Positions 21,829 through 29,796 of a DNA stretch of 64,000 nt are shown piece by piece. Origin of the DNA: Hyalangium gracile (lineage in GTDB: Bacteria; Myxococcota; Myxococcia; Myxococcales; Myxococcaceae); contig NZ_JAHXBG010000004.1 of the NCBI RefSeq assembly GCF_020103725.1, forward strand, positions 248,001 through 312,000. The letters are read 5' to 3'. The notes beneath the pieces were generated by a model. It saw nothing but the letters and a program-made list of their open reading frames with translations. It had not been told where the DNA came from and ran no database searches. The translations under genes and the position numbers were made by a program. Position 1 is the first letter of the stretch, and each line of letters starts with the position of its first letter.

Positions 21829-22971
21829 ATGAGACGGGACGACTGGTTCGAGACACTCGCCTTCGCCCACGAAGGTGCCAGCCAGCGGAGGGACGGAGAG
21901 GCGCGGAAGCGATTCCTCGCGGTGCTCGCGTCCGTGGAGAGGATGTTGGGGGACGCGACAGGCCGGCGGGACTTCGGCCGCATCTCGGGGCTGGGGGGCT
22001 TCCACATGGCGACGCGCCTGTCGGCCAGCGAGCGCAAGCGGGCCGAGCAGCTCTGCGAACGGGTGTGGCAGACGACGGGCGCAGGACGGACATACGCCGA
22101 GGAGGCCCTGCTGGGGCAGGTGGGCGCCCAGGCCAGCCCGGACTCGCTGCCTTTCTTCCGTGCCGCGCTGGAGACGAGCCGGGAGCGAGATTCCTTTCAA
22201 GCCCGGCGAAGGCGCATGGCCGTGGCGTCGGTGGCCTTCATCGCCCATCAGCAGGGAGATGCGGCGGCGAGCGCTCAGCTCGAGGCCTGGTTGACGCACT
22301 CGGATGTCACGGTGCGCACCGAAGCCACTGCGCTCTACGGGCGCCTGCACTTCCGGGAGGAGGGTGGGCTGGACGTGTCGGCTCGTTCGGCGCTCGAGCG
22401 CGTGGCATACAAGGACCGGGCCTTCGCTCCCCGCTTCCTCGCTCGGGGCTGGCTGCATGCCGCGGGCGTCGCGGTTCCTGTCGAGCCACCGGAAGGAGTC
22501 TACGCCTTCCAGGCGTCTCTGGGGCGCGTCTCACGCACCGTGGAGCTGACAGCCTCCCAGGGGCTCGACGAGCTCGTCGACGCCATCCTGGGGGCCTTCG
22601 GGTGGGACCACGACCACTTGTACGAGTTCGCCCTCACCGGGGACCTGCGCGACGGCCGCTTCATTCTCCCGGACAGGGAAGAGGAGGCGCTCGGTTTTGA
22701 CTGGAGCTTCGACACCGATGCCGAACAGGGAGATGCCGAGAGTGACGAGCTCCCTGCTCCTCCAGGGAGACCGAGCCCGATGAGCCTTCCCCTGGGGGCA
22801 TTCGGGTTGCCCAAGGGCCATGAGTTCATCTTCCGTTACGACTTCGGCGATGACCACCGTTTCCGCGTGAAGGTGCGGGACATCCACGCGCACCGCTCCC
22901 CTCGGACGAAATACCCTCGAGTGGTGGACAGCACGGGCAAGGCCCCCGAGCAATATCCTCGCTTCGGTTGA
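21829..22971 (+). CDS. protein with C-terminal plasmid pRiA4b ORF-3-like domain
   Basis: 380 aa. Residues ~1-215 are helical and alanine-rich, like degenerate HEAT/TPR repeats (PFFRAALETSRERD, LEAWLTHSDVTVRTEA). Residues ~225-380 match the plasmid pRiA4b ORF-3 family: YEFALTGDLRDGRF, HEFIFRYDFGDDHRFRVKV and YPRVVDSTGKAPEQYP. The family's biochemical role is unknown. A good GGGAGG lies upstream of the ATG, 62 bases after jetD on the same strand, with TATAAAGT in the gap as a possible separate -10. Whether it belongs to the Wadjet operon is open. Confidence 0.75.
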   Translation: MRRDDWFETLAFAHEGASQRRDGEARKRFLAVLASVERMLGDATGRRDFGRISGLGGFHMATRLSASERKRAEQLCERVWQTTGAGRTYAEEALLGQVGAQASPDSLPFFRAALETSRERDSFQARRRRMAVASVAFIAHQQGDAAASAQLEAWLTHSDVTVRTEATALYGRLHFREEGGLDVSARSALERVAYKDRAFAPRFLARGWLHAAGVAVPVEPPEGVYAFQASLGRVSRTVELTASQGLDELVDAILGAFGWDHDHLYEFALTGDLRDGRFILPDREEEALGFDWSFDTDAEQGDAESDELPAPPGRPSPMSLPLGAFGLPKGHEFIFRYDFGDDHRFRVKVRDIHAHRSPRTKYPRVVDSTGKAPEQYPRFG

Positions 22972-23002
22972 GAAAGGCCGTAGAGCCCGCCGAAAGAGGC
23001 CA

Positions 23003-23371
23003 TTACCTGGCACCCCAGGGCGTGGTGGCCTGGAGCACCGCCTCCTTCAAGGCGCGGGTACGCAGGTGGGTGATCTTCTGGTACTCCGGATCCGCCACCA
23101 TCTCGAGGAAGGCGGTGCGGCTCGGGTAGCGCACCAGCAACACCGCGTCCCAGGACTGGCCGGGTTCGGCCACCAGCGTCGTGGAGCCATCGCCCGCGTA
23201 CACCACCTGGCCTCCGACCTTCTTCAGGAAGGGGCCGATGGCGCGCGCGTACTCGTCATAGGAAGCCCGGCCGCCTTCGGTGAAGCGCAGCAGGTTCAAC
23301 ATCACCACGGGGCCTCCCGGGTCTTCCTGCTTGTAGCGCTTGAGGTCTGCTCCGCGTGGATCGATCGCCAT
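23003..23371 (-). CDS. DUF1330 family protein
   Basis: 122 aa, a small ferredoxin-like alpha+beta (dimeric alpha-beta barrel) protein of the DUF1330/ABM type. Visible hallmarks are PVVMLNLLRF, YARAIGPFLKKVGGQVVYAG, WDAVLLVRYPSRTAFLEMV and DPEYQKITHLR. Family members are small cytoplasmic proteins of unknown substrate. The ATG at 23371 is chosen because GAGAGG precedes it; the longer frame adds eight unsupported residues. It is downstream of the methyltransferase on the same strand, 57 bases away. Confidence 0.85.
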   Translation of the reverse strand: MAIDPRGADLKRYKQEDPGGPVVMLNLLRFTEGGRASYDEYARAIGPFLKKVGGQVVYAGDGSTTLVAEPGQSWDAVLLVRYPSRTAFLEMVADPEYQKITHLRTRALKEAVLQATTPWGAR

Positions 23372-23428
23372 GGTGCCTCTCGTAGGAATGAGCACCCATC
23401 ATGACTGACTCCAGACGGGGGAAGAGCC

Positions 23429-24112
23429 TCAGGCCTTCGCCCAGAACAGCGCGGCGCAGCCCTGCACCGTGACGCGGGACTCGGCGAAGCGCTGGCGCAG
23501 CGCCTGCTTCAGGTCCTCCACGGTGTCCCGCTCGTTGTGGAAGACGCCCTTGCGGTTGTACAGGTCCATCAGCTTCTGGGCCCACACGCTCCGGGGCACG
23601 TCGCCCTGCACGAGGGTGGCGCCGAAGACGCGGCCACCCGGGTTGAGCAGCGGGCGGACATGGTCGAACACCACCGCCTTTTCCGGCAGCGCGCCCGGCA
23701 TGCAGTGCAGCAGGTAGTTCATCCCGATCGTGTCGAACTTCGGCACGTCCAGCTGGAGGGGCTCCAGGACGTTGCGCTGGTAGCGCTCGGGCTGGTAGCG
23801 GGCGGTGCGGCGCGCCGCGTACTCCAGGCTGTTGGGGTTGAGATCCATCAGCGCCAGGCGAGGCCGAGGCGATGGGAAGCGGCAGCGCGCGAGGAAGTAG
23901 CCCGTGCCCACTCCGATATCGAGGTGGTTGCTGGAGACGTACTCGTCGTACATCTCCAGCAGCCGCTTCGTCTGGCACTTCCAGAGGAAGCGGTTGGAGT
24001 AGCCCAGGACGACGGGGTCATACGCGAGGGCCAGGCTCCAGCGGGTATAGATTGCCTGGCCCGCGTGGACCTCCTGGGCGGACGGGGAGCCGTGGGGAGC
24101 TGTCATCGACAT
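23429..24112 (-). CDS. class I SAM-dependent methyltransferase
   Basis: 227 aa with a Rossmann methyltransferase fold: motif I LDIGVGTGYFLA (near 65), acidic residue of strand 2 in LALMDLNP, motif IV-like FDTIGMNYLLHCMPG and post-motif LLNPGGRVFGATLVQG. The N-terminal segment (AIYTRWSLALAYDPVVLGYSNRFLWKC) is typical of a subgroup that methylates small secondary metabolites or lipids, but the substrate is unknown. GAGAGG lies about nine bases before the ATG. Only 42 bases separate it from the upstream DUF3857 gene, so co-transcription is likely. Confidence 0.88.
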   Translation of the reverse strand: MSMTAPHGSPSAQEVHAGQAIYTRWSLALAYDPVVLGYSNRFLWKCQTKRLLEMYDEYVSSNHLDIGVGTGYFLARCRFPSPRPRLALMDLNPNSLEYAARRTARYQPERYQRNVLEPLQLDVPKFDTIGMNYLLHCMPGALPEKAVVFDHVRPLLNPGGRVFGATLVQGDVPRSVWAQKLMDLYNRKGVFHNERDTVEDLKQALRQRFAESRVTVQGCAALFWAKA

Positions 24113-24154
24113 GGGGTCAGCCTCTCTTCGTGGCCGAGGGCGGCCGCCCGGGTG

Positions 24155-27100
24155 TCAGCGCTCGGCCGTCTTCCCCATGGGAGGACCCTTGAGGACCACC
24201 TTGCGCCCGAAGGCCTGATCCACCCGGCCCAGGAAGTTGCGGAACGCCGTGTACTCGTCCGCCTTCACGCGCGCGGAGGTCATCGCCACCTCACCCTCGG
24301 CGATGAGCTGGGTTCCCTCCTGGCGGTAGGCCAGGCGCACCCGGCCCCAGGGGTGCTTCTCCTCCATCGTCGGCGGCAGCTCCGCCACCGTGTAGCCCGG
24401 CGGCAGCGTGTAGCGCAGGGTGAAGGTGTTCATCCACGGGCCCTGCATCACCAGGTCGAACCGGCGCTCCACCAGCGTGGCGTAGGCCTGCTGGTAGGTG
24501 CGGCCCGTGCCGAACGGCAGGAAGCGCAGCGCCCCATTCGGCAGCACCTCCGAGTAGCGAGGGATGGACATGTGGAAGTCCACCTCCACGTCGTTGTCCA
24601 GCACCGTGGTGTCGTTGAGCTTCACCTCGTTCACCGTCAGGCCCGGGAAGCTCTGCGCCCACGCCCGCTCGAAGGTGGACTTGCGCGAGGAGGCCGTGCG
24701 GTAGGCCCGCCGGTACTCCGGCGCCGTCTGCCCCTTCACCGTGCTGGCCCCCTTCACCTCGGCCGAGCCGTCCGGCTTGAGCGTCACCGCCATCGCCAGC
24801 TGCGTGGAGTTGTTCTCCGCCTTCGCCTCGGGCGTCACCAGGAACCTGCTGGTGCCGTCCGGCTCGACGATGAGCACGTTGGCGCGGTGGTCCGCGCTGG
24901 GCAGCTCGCGCGCGTTGTGGAACTCGGCCGTCCCGTCCAGGTACAGCTCGTACTTGGGCACGTAGACGATGGCGTGGTTGAAGGCCGCCAGGCTCGCCAC
25001 GTCCTCCGTCAGGTTGCCCAGGTTGCGCATGCGCAAGAGCACCATGCGGCTGTCCACCCCCGCCAGCTTCAGCATGGCGTGGATGAGGCTCGCCTTGTCC
25101 TTGCAGTCCCCGAAGCGCCGGGCGAGCACCCGGTCCACCCGGTACGGCTTGTACCCGTGGATGCCGAACTCCAGCGCCACGTAGCGCGTGTTCGTCACCA
25201 CGAAGTTGTACACGGCGCGGATGACCGCCTGGTCGTCCTTGCGGTCCACGCCCTTGAGCACCTGCTCCACCGTCTGCCGCAGCTCGTCGTTGGGCGTGAG
25301 CTGATCCCTCACCAGCCCCCACCAGTACTTGCTCACCTGGTTCCACGTCTTGTACGTGGACACGTGCAGCGGCGGGGCGATCTCCGCCCAGCCCGGCATG
25401 CCCGGCTCGGGCACCACCTTGGGCACGCTGTTGGCCACCCACCGGTAGAGCTGACGCCCGCCGTCCAGCTCCTCCTGGGTGCTCTTGAGCCCCGGCAGCT
25501 TCGCGGAGTTCGAGTACAGGGGCCGCTCCTTCGGCATGTCCACCATGTACTGGAAGTGCACCTTCGGATAGACGCCCTGGATGTTCTCCACCATGCCGAA
25601 GTAGTCCGACAGCAGGTTGTCCTTCGCCGTGTCCTCAATCCGGTACTGGAGATCCAGGATGTCCCCCGGCGCCAGCGCGGGGAAGTTCAGCATCTTGGCG
25701 CGGGCGTCGTAGTACATGCCCGTCCACGGCTCGTTGATGTTGCGCTCCGTGTCGCCGTAGCTGTCCACGATGGAGCCGTCCGGCTTGATGACGCGGGCGC
25801 GCATGATGTGCACCTCCTGCCGGTCCGGTGAGTACGCCACCGGCTGGGTGCGGAAGTCCTCCACGCCGCGCTGGTTGAGCACCTTCACCACCAGCTGGTG
25901 CTGCTCGCTGGTGAGCCCGTTCTTCTGGACGCGCACGTAGGTGCTGTCCACCAGGTACACCGCGTCCTCGTTGGGGTAGGCGTCCGCCTCCTTGAAGTAC
26001 TTCGAGGCGTCCACCAGGAAGCGCGTGCCGGAGCTGCCGGACTCGCCCTTCAGGGTGCGCACCGCCTCCTTCAGGGCGGGGTTCTGCGGCCGCAGCGCCA
26101 GCGAGCGCTCCATGGCGGCCATGGCCGCGTCCTGGCGCCCGGCGGCCAGCAGCGCACGCCCTTCGCGCTCGTACACCTCCGGCTCGTCCGGTGCGAGCGC
26201 CCGGGCCTCGGCGAACGTGGCCACCGCCGACTCGAGCTGCCCGTTGGCCGCGCGCAGCTCCGCCAGCCGCACGCGCGACTCGTTGTCGAAGGGGTTCAGG
26301 GTGAGCTGCGTAGAGTACTCGCGGATGGCCGCGTCGATCTGCCCCATGTCCGCCAGCTGCGAGGCCAGCACGCGCCGGCTGGGCGAGTCGTCATAGCGCA
26401 GCGCCAGCGCCACGCGCAGCCGGTCCAGCACCTCCTGGGTGCGCTCCATCTTGCGCGAGGCGGTGGCCGCGGCGCGCACCACGCGGGGCACGCGCGGCAG
26501 CTTGCGGAACGTCTCCTCCACCATCATCTGCGCGCGGACGTTCTCGCCCAGCGCCTCGTACGCGCGCGACAGCGTCAGCCACGCCGAGGCGGACTCGGGC
26601 TGCTTCTTCACCACCGGATCGAGCAGCGAGGGCACCCTCTCCGGGTGGCCGCGATCCAGCTCGTGCTCGGCCAGTGCCAGGCGCGCCTCCACGGACTCGG
26701 GCGCCGCCTTCAGCGCGTTCTCCAGGTACTGGCGTCGCAGGTTCTGGTCGTCCCGCTGGTTGGCCGCGGCCAGCAGCTGCAGGCCCGCGTCGTTGGGGGC
26801 CGCCTTCGCCGCGCGCTCGGCCTCCACCGTGGCGGTGTGCTCGCGCTCGTCATAGGCGCGGAAGAAGCTGAGCACCGTGACGTACTCGCCGCGCAGCGTG
26901 GCGTCGTCCGGCTTCTTCGTCACCAGCTCGCGCATCGCCGAGGTGAGGGTCGGCAGCGCCTGGGGCGAGGGCATCGTGCCGCGCTCGATGGCGGGCGGCG
27001 TCGCCGGGAGCACCACCTTCACCGCGCCGCGGCCGCCCATGGGCTCCTGGCGCAGGTAGAAGCCCAGCGGGCCCGACTCCTGGCACACCTTGAGGAGCAC

Positions 27101-27832
27101 GCGGTTGAGCCCCTTGCGCAGCTTCACCGCCACGCGGGACTGGTCCGGCCGCGGCAGGTTGTAGCGGTCCTCGCGCGTGGCCAGCTGCCCGTTCACCCAC
27201 AGCCGGAAGGCCCCGGAGGTGCCCAGGCTGAGCGCCACCTGCGTCTCCGCGGGCGCCTCCAGCCACGTCAGCGCGTAGGCCACCGCCTCCTTGTTGGGGC
27301 GCACCGCCGCCGCCAGGTCCACGTACCCGTCCGTGGGCGCAACCGCCAGCTTGCGCCAGGACACCTCGCGGCCCTTGGCGCCGGCGAACGTCGCGGACAG
27401 GTCCAGCGTGGCCGCCTCGGGGCCGAAGTCGGTGTCACACCCGCTCTTGCCCTCGTTCTCGAAGCCGCCCACGACGTAGTAGTCGTTGATGAAGCCCAGC
27501 GAGCGATTCACCTCGGCGGCCCGCACCGTGCGGCCGCGGGTGCGCTCCAGGTCCATCAGCAGCATGGTGGCCGTGGCGCGCGTGCCGGGATCAGCGCTGC
27601 GCTTGCTGGCGATCTGCGCGTAGGTGGACACCAGCGGGGTGATGTCCTCCAGCTCCTCCACCAGGCCATGCAGCCGGATGAGGTAGGCCGCGCCGCGGGG
27701 CGAGGAGGCGAGCTCCAGGGCTCGCGTCGAGGAGTGCTGGGCCGCCTCGGCGGCGGGGTCCGTGGGTTTCGCGGAAGCCAGCAGCGGGCTGGTGAGCAGG
27801 AAGACAGCGGCGAGCCATGTGAAACGCGACAT
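24155..27832 (-). CDS. DUF3857/transglutaminase-like TPR protein, exported
   Basis: 1225 aa with a signal peptide (MSRFTWLAAVFLLTSPLLASA). Residues ~30-330 form a beta-rich region with IRLHGLVEELED and a DUF3857-associated carbohydrate-like sandwich; ~330-620 are TPR repeats (for example YEALGENVRAQMMVEE, ARALAPDEPEVYEREG). Then DUF3857 (TYVRVQKNGLTSEQHQLVVKV...) is followed by a transglutaminase-like core with catalytic Cys in RRFGDCKDKASL and a C-terminal DUF2569-like beta domain. Such proteins are periplasmic or envelope-associated, possibly peptidases or cross-linkers. ATG at 27832 has GAGGG nine bases upstream; the open frame upstream is not supported. Confidence 0.85.
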   Translation of the reverse strand: MSRFTWLAAVFLLTSPLLASAKPTDPAAEAAQHSSTRALELASSPRGAAYLIRLHGLVEELEDITPLVSTYAQIASKRSADPGTRATATMLLMDLERTRGRTVRAAEVNRSLGFINDYYVVGGFENEGKSGCDTDFGPEAATLDLSATFAGAKGREVSWRKLAVAPTDGYVDLAAAVRPNKEAVAYALTWLEAPAETQVALSLGTSGAFRLWVNGQLATREDRYNLPRPDQSRVAVKLRKGLNRVLLKVCQESGPLGFYLRQEPMGGRGAVKVVLPATPPAIERGTMPSPQALPTLTSAMRELVTKKPDDATLRGEYVTVLSFFRAYDEREHTATVEAERAAKAAPNDAGLQLLAAANQRDDQNLRRQYLENALKAAPESVEARLALAEHELDRGHPERVPSLLDPVVKKQPESASAWLTLSRAYEALGENVRAQMMVEETFRKLPRVPRVVRAAATASRKMERTQEVLDRLRVALALRYDDSPSRRVLASQLADMGQIDAAIREYSTQLTLNPFDNESRVRLAELRAANGQLESAVATFAEARALAPDEPEVYEREGRALLAAGRQDAAMAAMERSLALRPQNPALKEAVRTLKGESGSSGTRFLVDASKYFKEADAYPNEDAVYLVDSTYVRVQKNGLTSEQHQLVVKVLNQRGVEDFRTQPVAYSPDRQEVHIMRARVIKPDGSIVDSYGDTERNINEPWTGMYYDARAKMLNFPALAPGDILDLQYRIEDTAKDNLLSDYFGMVENIQGVYPKVHFQYMVDMPKERPLYSNSAKLPGLKSTQEELDGGRQLYRWVANSVPKVVPEPGMPGWAEIAPPLHVSTYKTWNQVSKYWWGLVRDQLTPNDELRQTVEQVLKGVDRKDDQAVIRAVYNFVVTNTRYVALEFGIHGYKPYRVDRVLARRFGDCKDKASLIHAMLKLAGVDSRMVLLRMRNLGNLTEDVASLAAFNHAIVYVPKYELYLDGTAEFHNARELPSADHRANVLIVEPDGTSRFLVTPEAKAENNSTQLAMAVTLKPDGSAEVKGASTVKGQTAPEYRRAYRTASSRKSTFERAWAQSFPGLTVNEVKLNDTTVLDNDVEVDFHMSIPRYSEVLPNGALRFLPFGTGRTYQQAYATLVERRFDLVMQGPWMNTFTLRYTLPPGYTVAELPPTMEEKHPWGRVRLAYRQEGTQLIAEGEVAMTSARVKADEYTAFRNFLGRVDQAFGRKVVLKGPPMGKTAER

Positions 27833-27967
27833 CCGTCGTATCCCTCGTCCTTCAGTGGGGTGGGCCATGGGAACCCGGGTGGGAGTGACGCCGATGAACA
27901 GGCGGCACGAGGTGCGCCTTCCCCTGCATGCGGCCTCGGACGGCAGTCAGGCAACCGAAAAGGAGAC

Positions 27968-27991
27968 GGGGCGTGAAAAACACGTCGCCCC
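27968..27991 (-). terminator. hairpin downstream of cheW-like gene
   Basis: On the minus strand GGGGCG-ac-GTG pairs with CACGCCCC around a TTTTT loop, followed 6 bases later by TTTT. It lies about 85 bases past the cheW-like stop and before the DUF3857 gene. The rest of the 242-bp gap (27833-28074) shows nothing else that I can name. Confidence 0.45.
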
Positions 27992-28074
27992 GGGACACTT
28001 CTCCAGGAGGGAGGAGCGTCAGCCGGGGCGTGAGGGCGGGGCAGCCCGCCTGCTTCCAGGGGTGGGGAGCGAGC

Positions 28075-28617
28075 TCAGACCGGGTGGAGCTTCCGGTCGT
28101 TCGGGGCGGCGTCGGGGGCCTCCGCGCAGGCGGCGAACTCATCGGCCGCGAGCAATTCGGACGCGGAGAGGATGCGGTCCACGTCCAGCAGCAGGACGAG
28201 CCCGTCCCCATGGCGGCCCATGCCGGCGATGAAGGAGTCCATCGGGCTGGCGGCGCCGAAGGAGGGCGCGGCCACCACGTCTCGGGAGCTCAGGTGCACT
28301 CGCTGGCCCACCGCGTCGGCCGTGAGGCCCAGGAGCATCGGCTGCCCCTCGCGCTGCACCTCGACGAGGAAGACCACGGTGCGCGCGGCGGTGGAGCGGA
28401 AGGCCTGGCCGAGCCGGGGGCCGAGATCCACCACCGGCACGGGCTTGCCATTCACGTGGATGGCACCGCGCATGAAGCGGGGCGCCGCGGCGACGTGGAC
28501 GACGGCCGCGTCCTGGAGGACCTCGCGCACGCAGCCCTCCGGCACCGCGTAGTGCTCGCCGCCCAGCATGAATGTGGAGTACCGCTCGGCCTGCCCCGGA
28601 ACCAGTGCCAGCGCCAT
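28075..28617 (-). CDS. CheW-like chemotaxis coupling protein
   Basis: 180 aa, CheW fold: RYSTFMLGGEHYAVPEGCVREVLQ at the start, FMRGAIHVNGKPVPVVDLGPRLG in the second subdomain, then AARTVVFLVEV and GLVLLLDVDRILS. It would link receptors to a CheA kinase, or act in a Frz/Che-like motility pathway. No cheA or receptor gene lies nearby. The C-terminus is longer than CheW by ~25 residues (ADEFAACAEAPDAAPNDRK). AGAGGTG lies just upstream of the ATG and a clear sigma-70-type promoter precedes it. Confidence 0.88.
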   Translation of the reverse strand: MALALVPGQAERYSTFMLGGEHYAVPEGCVREVLQDAAVVHVAAAPRFMRGAIHVNGKPVPVVDLGPRLGQAFRSTAARTVVFLVEVQREGQPMLLGLTADAVGQRVHLSSRDVVAAPSFGAASPMDSFIAGMGRHGDGLVLLLDVDRILSASELLAADEFAACAEAPDAAPNDRKLHPV

Positions 28618-28677
28618 GAAGAGTCACCTCTGCGAAAGGCGTGAGGGCCTATCTCACATGCAGTGATGCTGTGAAAA

Positions 28678-28706
28678 TATATACGACCTAAAATCTCAGG
28701 AAACAA
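28678..28706 (-). promoter_or_regulatory. sigma-70 type promoter of cheW-like gene
   Basis: Minus-strand TTGTTT (28706-28701), a 17-base spacer, TATATA (28683-28678), predicted start about 28671, 54 bases before the ATG. A GTGAG/CTCAC inverted repeat (28641-28657) lies in the leader. Confidence 0.6.
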
Positions 28707-28808
28707 GCGAAACCCTTGGGACTCGCCAAGCCCAGGCCATGCCGGAAGACGAGGAGAGTCCGGGGTGGGAGATGTGAGTCCCCTGTGAATTCCATGGGTT
28801 GGGCCTGC

Positions 28809-29522
28809 TCAGGTCGAGAGGCTGAAGGCCCGGGCGATGGTCAGCACCTCGATGCGGACGGCGCCGGCTTCCCGGAGCGCCGCGGCCGCGGCCCGGGTGG
28901 TGGCCCCGGTGGTGAAGACGTCGTCGATCAGGATCAGCGACTGGCCCGCCGCGGCGGACGAGGCGGTGAAGGCCTCGGCCACATTGTGGGTGCGAGCCTC
29001 TTCGGACAGGCCGACCTGGCGCTGCGTCTCGCGGGTGCGGGCGAGCAGCCCCACGGGAGCGCGGCGGCCGGTGGCCTTGGCGAGCGCGCCGGCCAGCAGC
29101 TGCGTCTGATCGTACTTCCGCTCGCGGAAGCGGCGGGTGTGCAGCGGCAGCGCGACGAGCAGCGAGGGGGCCCGGCTGAGGAACGAGTGCGCCTCGAGGG
29201 CGAGCAGCTCGCCCAGCGGCGCCGCCAGCTCGGGGTGGTCCTCGTACTTGAAGCGGTGGATGGCGCGGGCCACGGGCCCCTCGTGGGCGAAGGGCGCCCA
29301 GGCCCGAGCGAAGGGCGGCGGGTGGAGGTGGCACCGGGGACACTCGCCGGAGACGAAGCGGCCCGGCTCGGCGCAGGTGCGGCAGCAGGCGGGCGGGACG
29401 CGCTCCACGGCGGTGTCACACGTCTCGCAGAAGAAGGCGCGCGCCGGCAGCACCTGCGCGCAGGCCAGACACGAGGGCGGGTAGAGCAGCTCCAGGAGTC
29501 CGCCGAAGAAGGATGAGCGCAT
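28809..29522 (-). CDS. comF: ComF family phosphoribosyltransferase-like protein
   Basis: 237 aa. An N-terminal zinc ribbon with four CxxC pairs (CLAC, CETC, CRTC, CPRC) precedes a type I phosphoribosyltransferase domain with the PRPP motif LILIDDVFTTGAT and the FRERKYDQTQLLA region. ComF proteins are needed for uptake of transforming DNA in several bacteria. The ATG at 29522 gives the usual N-terminus (FFGGLLELLYPPSCLAC), but no strong ribosome-binding site is visible. The open frame extends ~370 codons further upstream antisense to the next gene and that extension is rejected. Divergent from the beta-helix gene. Confidence 0.9.
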   Translation of the reverse strand: MRSSFFGGLLELLYPPSCLACAQVLPARAFFCETCDTAVERVPPACCRTCAEPGRFVSGECPRCHLHPPPFARAWAPFAHEGPVARAIHRFKYEDHPELAAPLGELLALEAHSFLSRAPSLLVALPLHTRRFRERKYDQTQLLAGALAKATGRRAPVGLLARTRETQRQVGLSEEARTHNVAEAFTASSAAAGQSLILIDDVFTTGATTRAAAAALREAGAVRIEVLTIARAFSLST

Positions 29523-29796
29523 GCGCCCGCGCGCGAGGAGCACGACGCGCGCCAACCTGTGGTCCCCTGAGAGGACGGGCACTTGCGATGGCGGTGCTCC
29601 CGGTCGCGTCTCCGGACAGGGACGGCGCCGTCCAGCTTCCGGTCCGTACGGTTCAGTGGCGCACCGTCCTGTGACACATGCGCCCACGGGTATGGGAGGG
29701 GGAGTGGGGTGTAGCCCGCGAGTCCACCTTGATGACGGCCTGGCCCATGGCGAACTTGGGCGGCTCGTAAGGTCAGGCGGGAAGGGGGCAAGCGGG

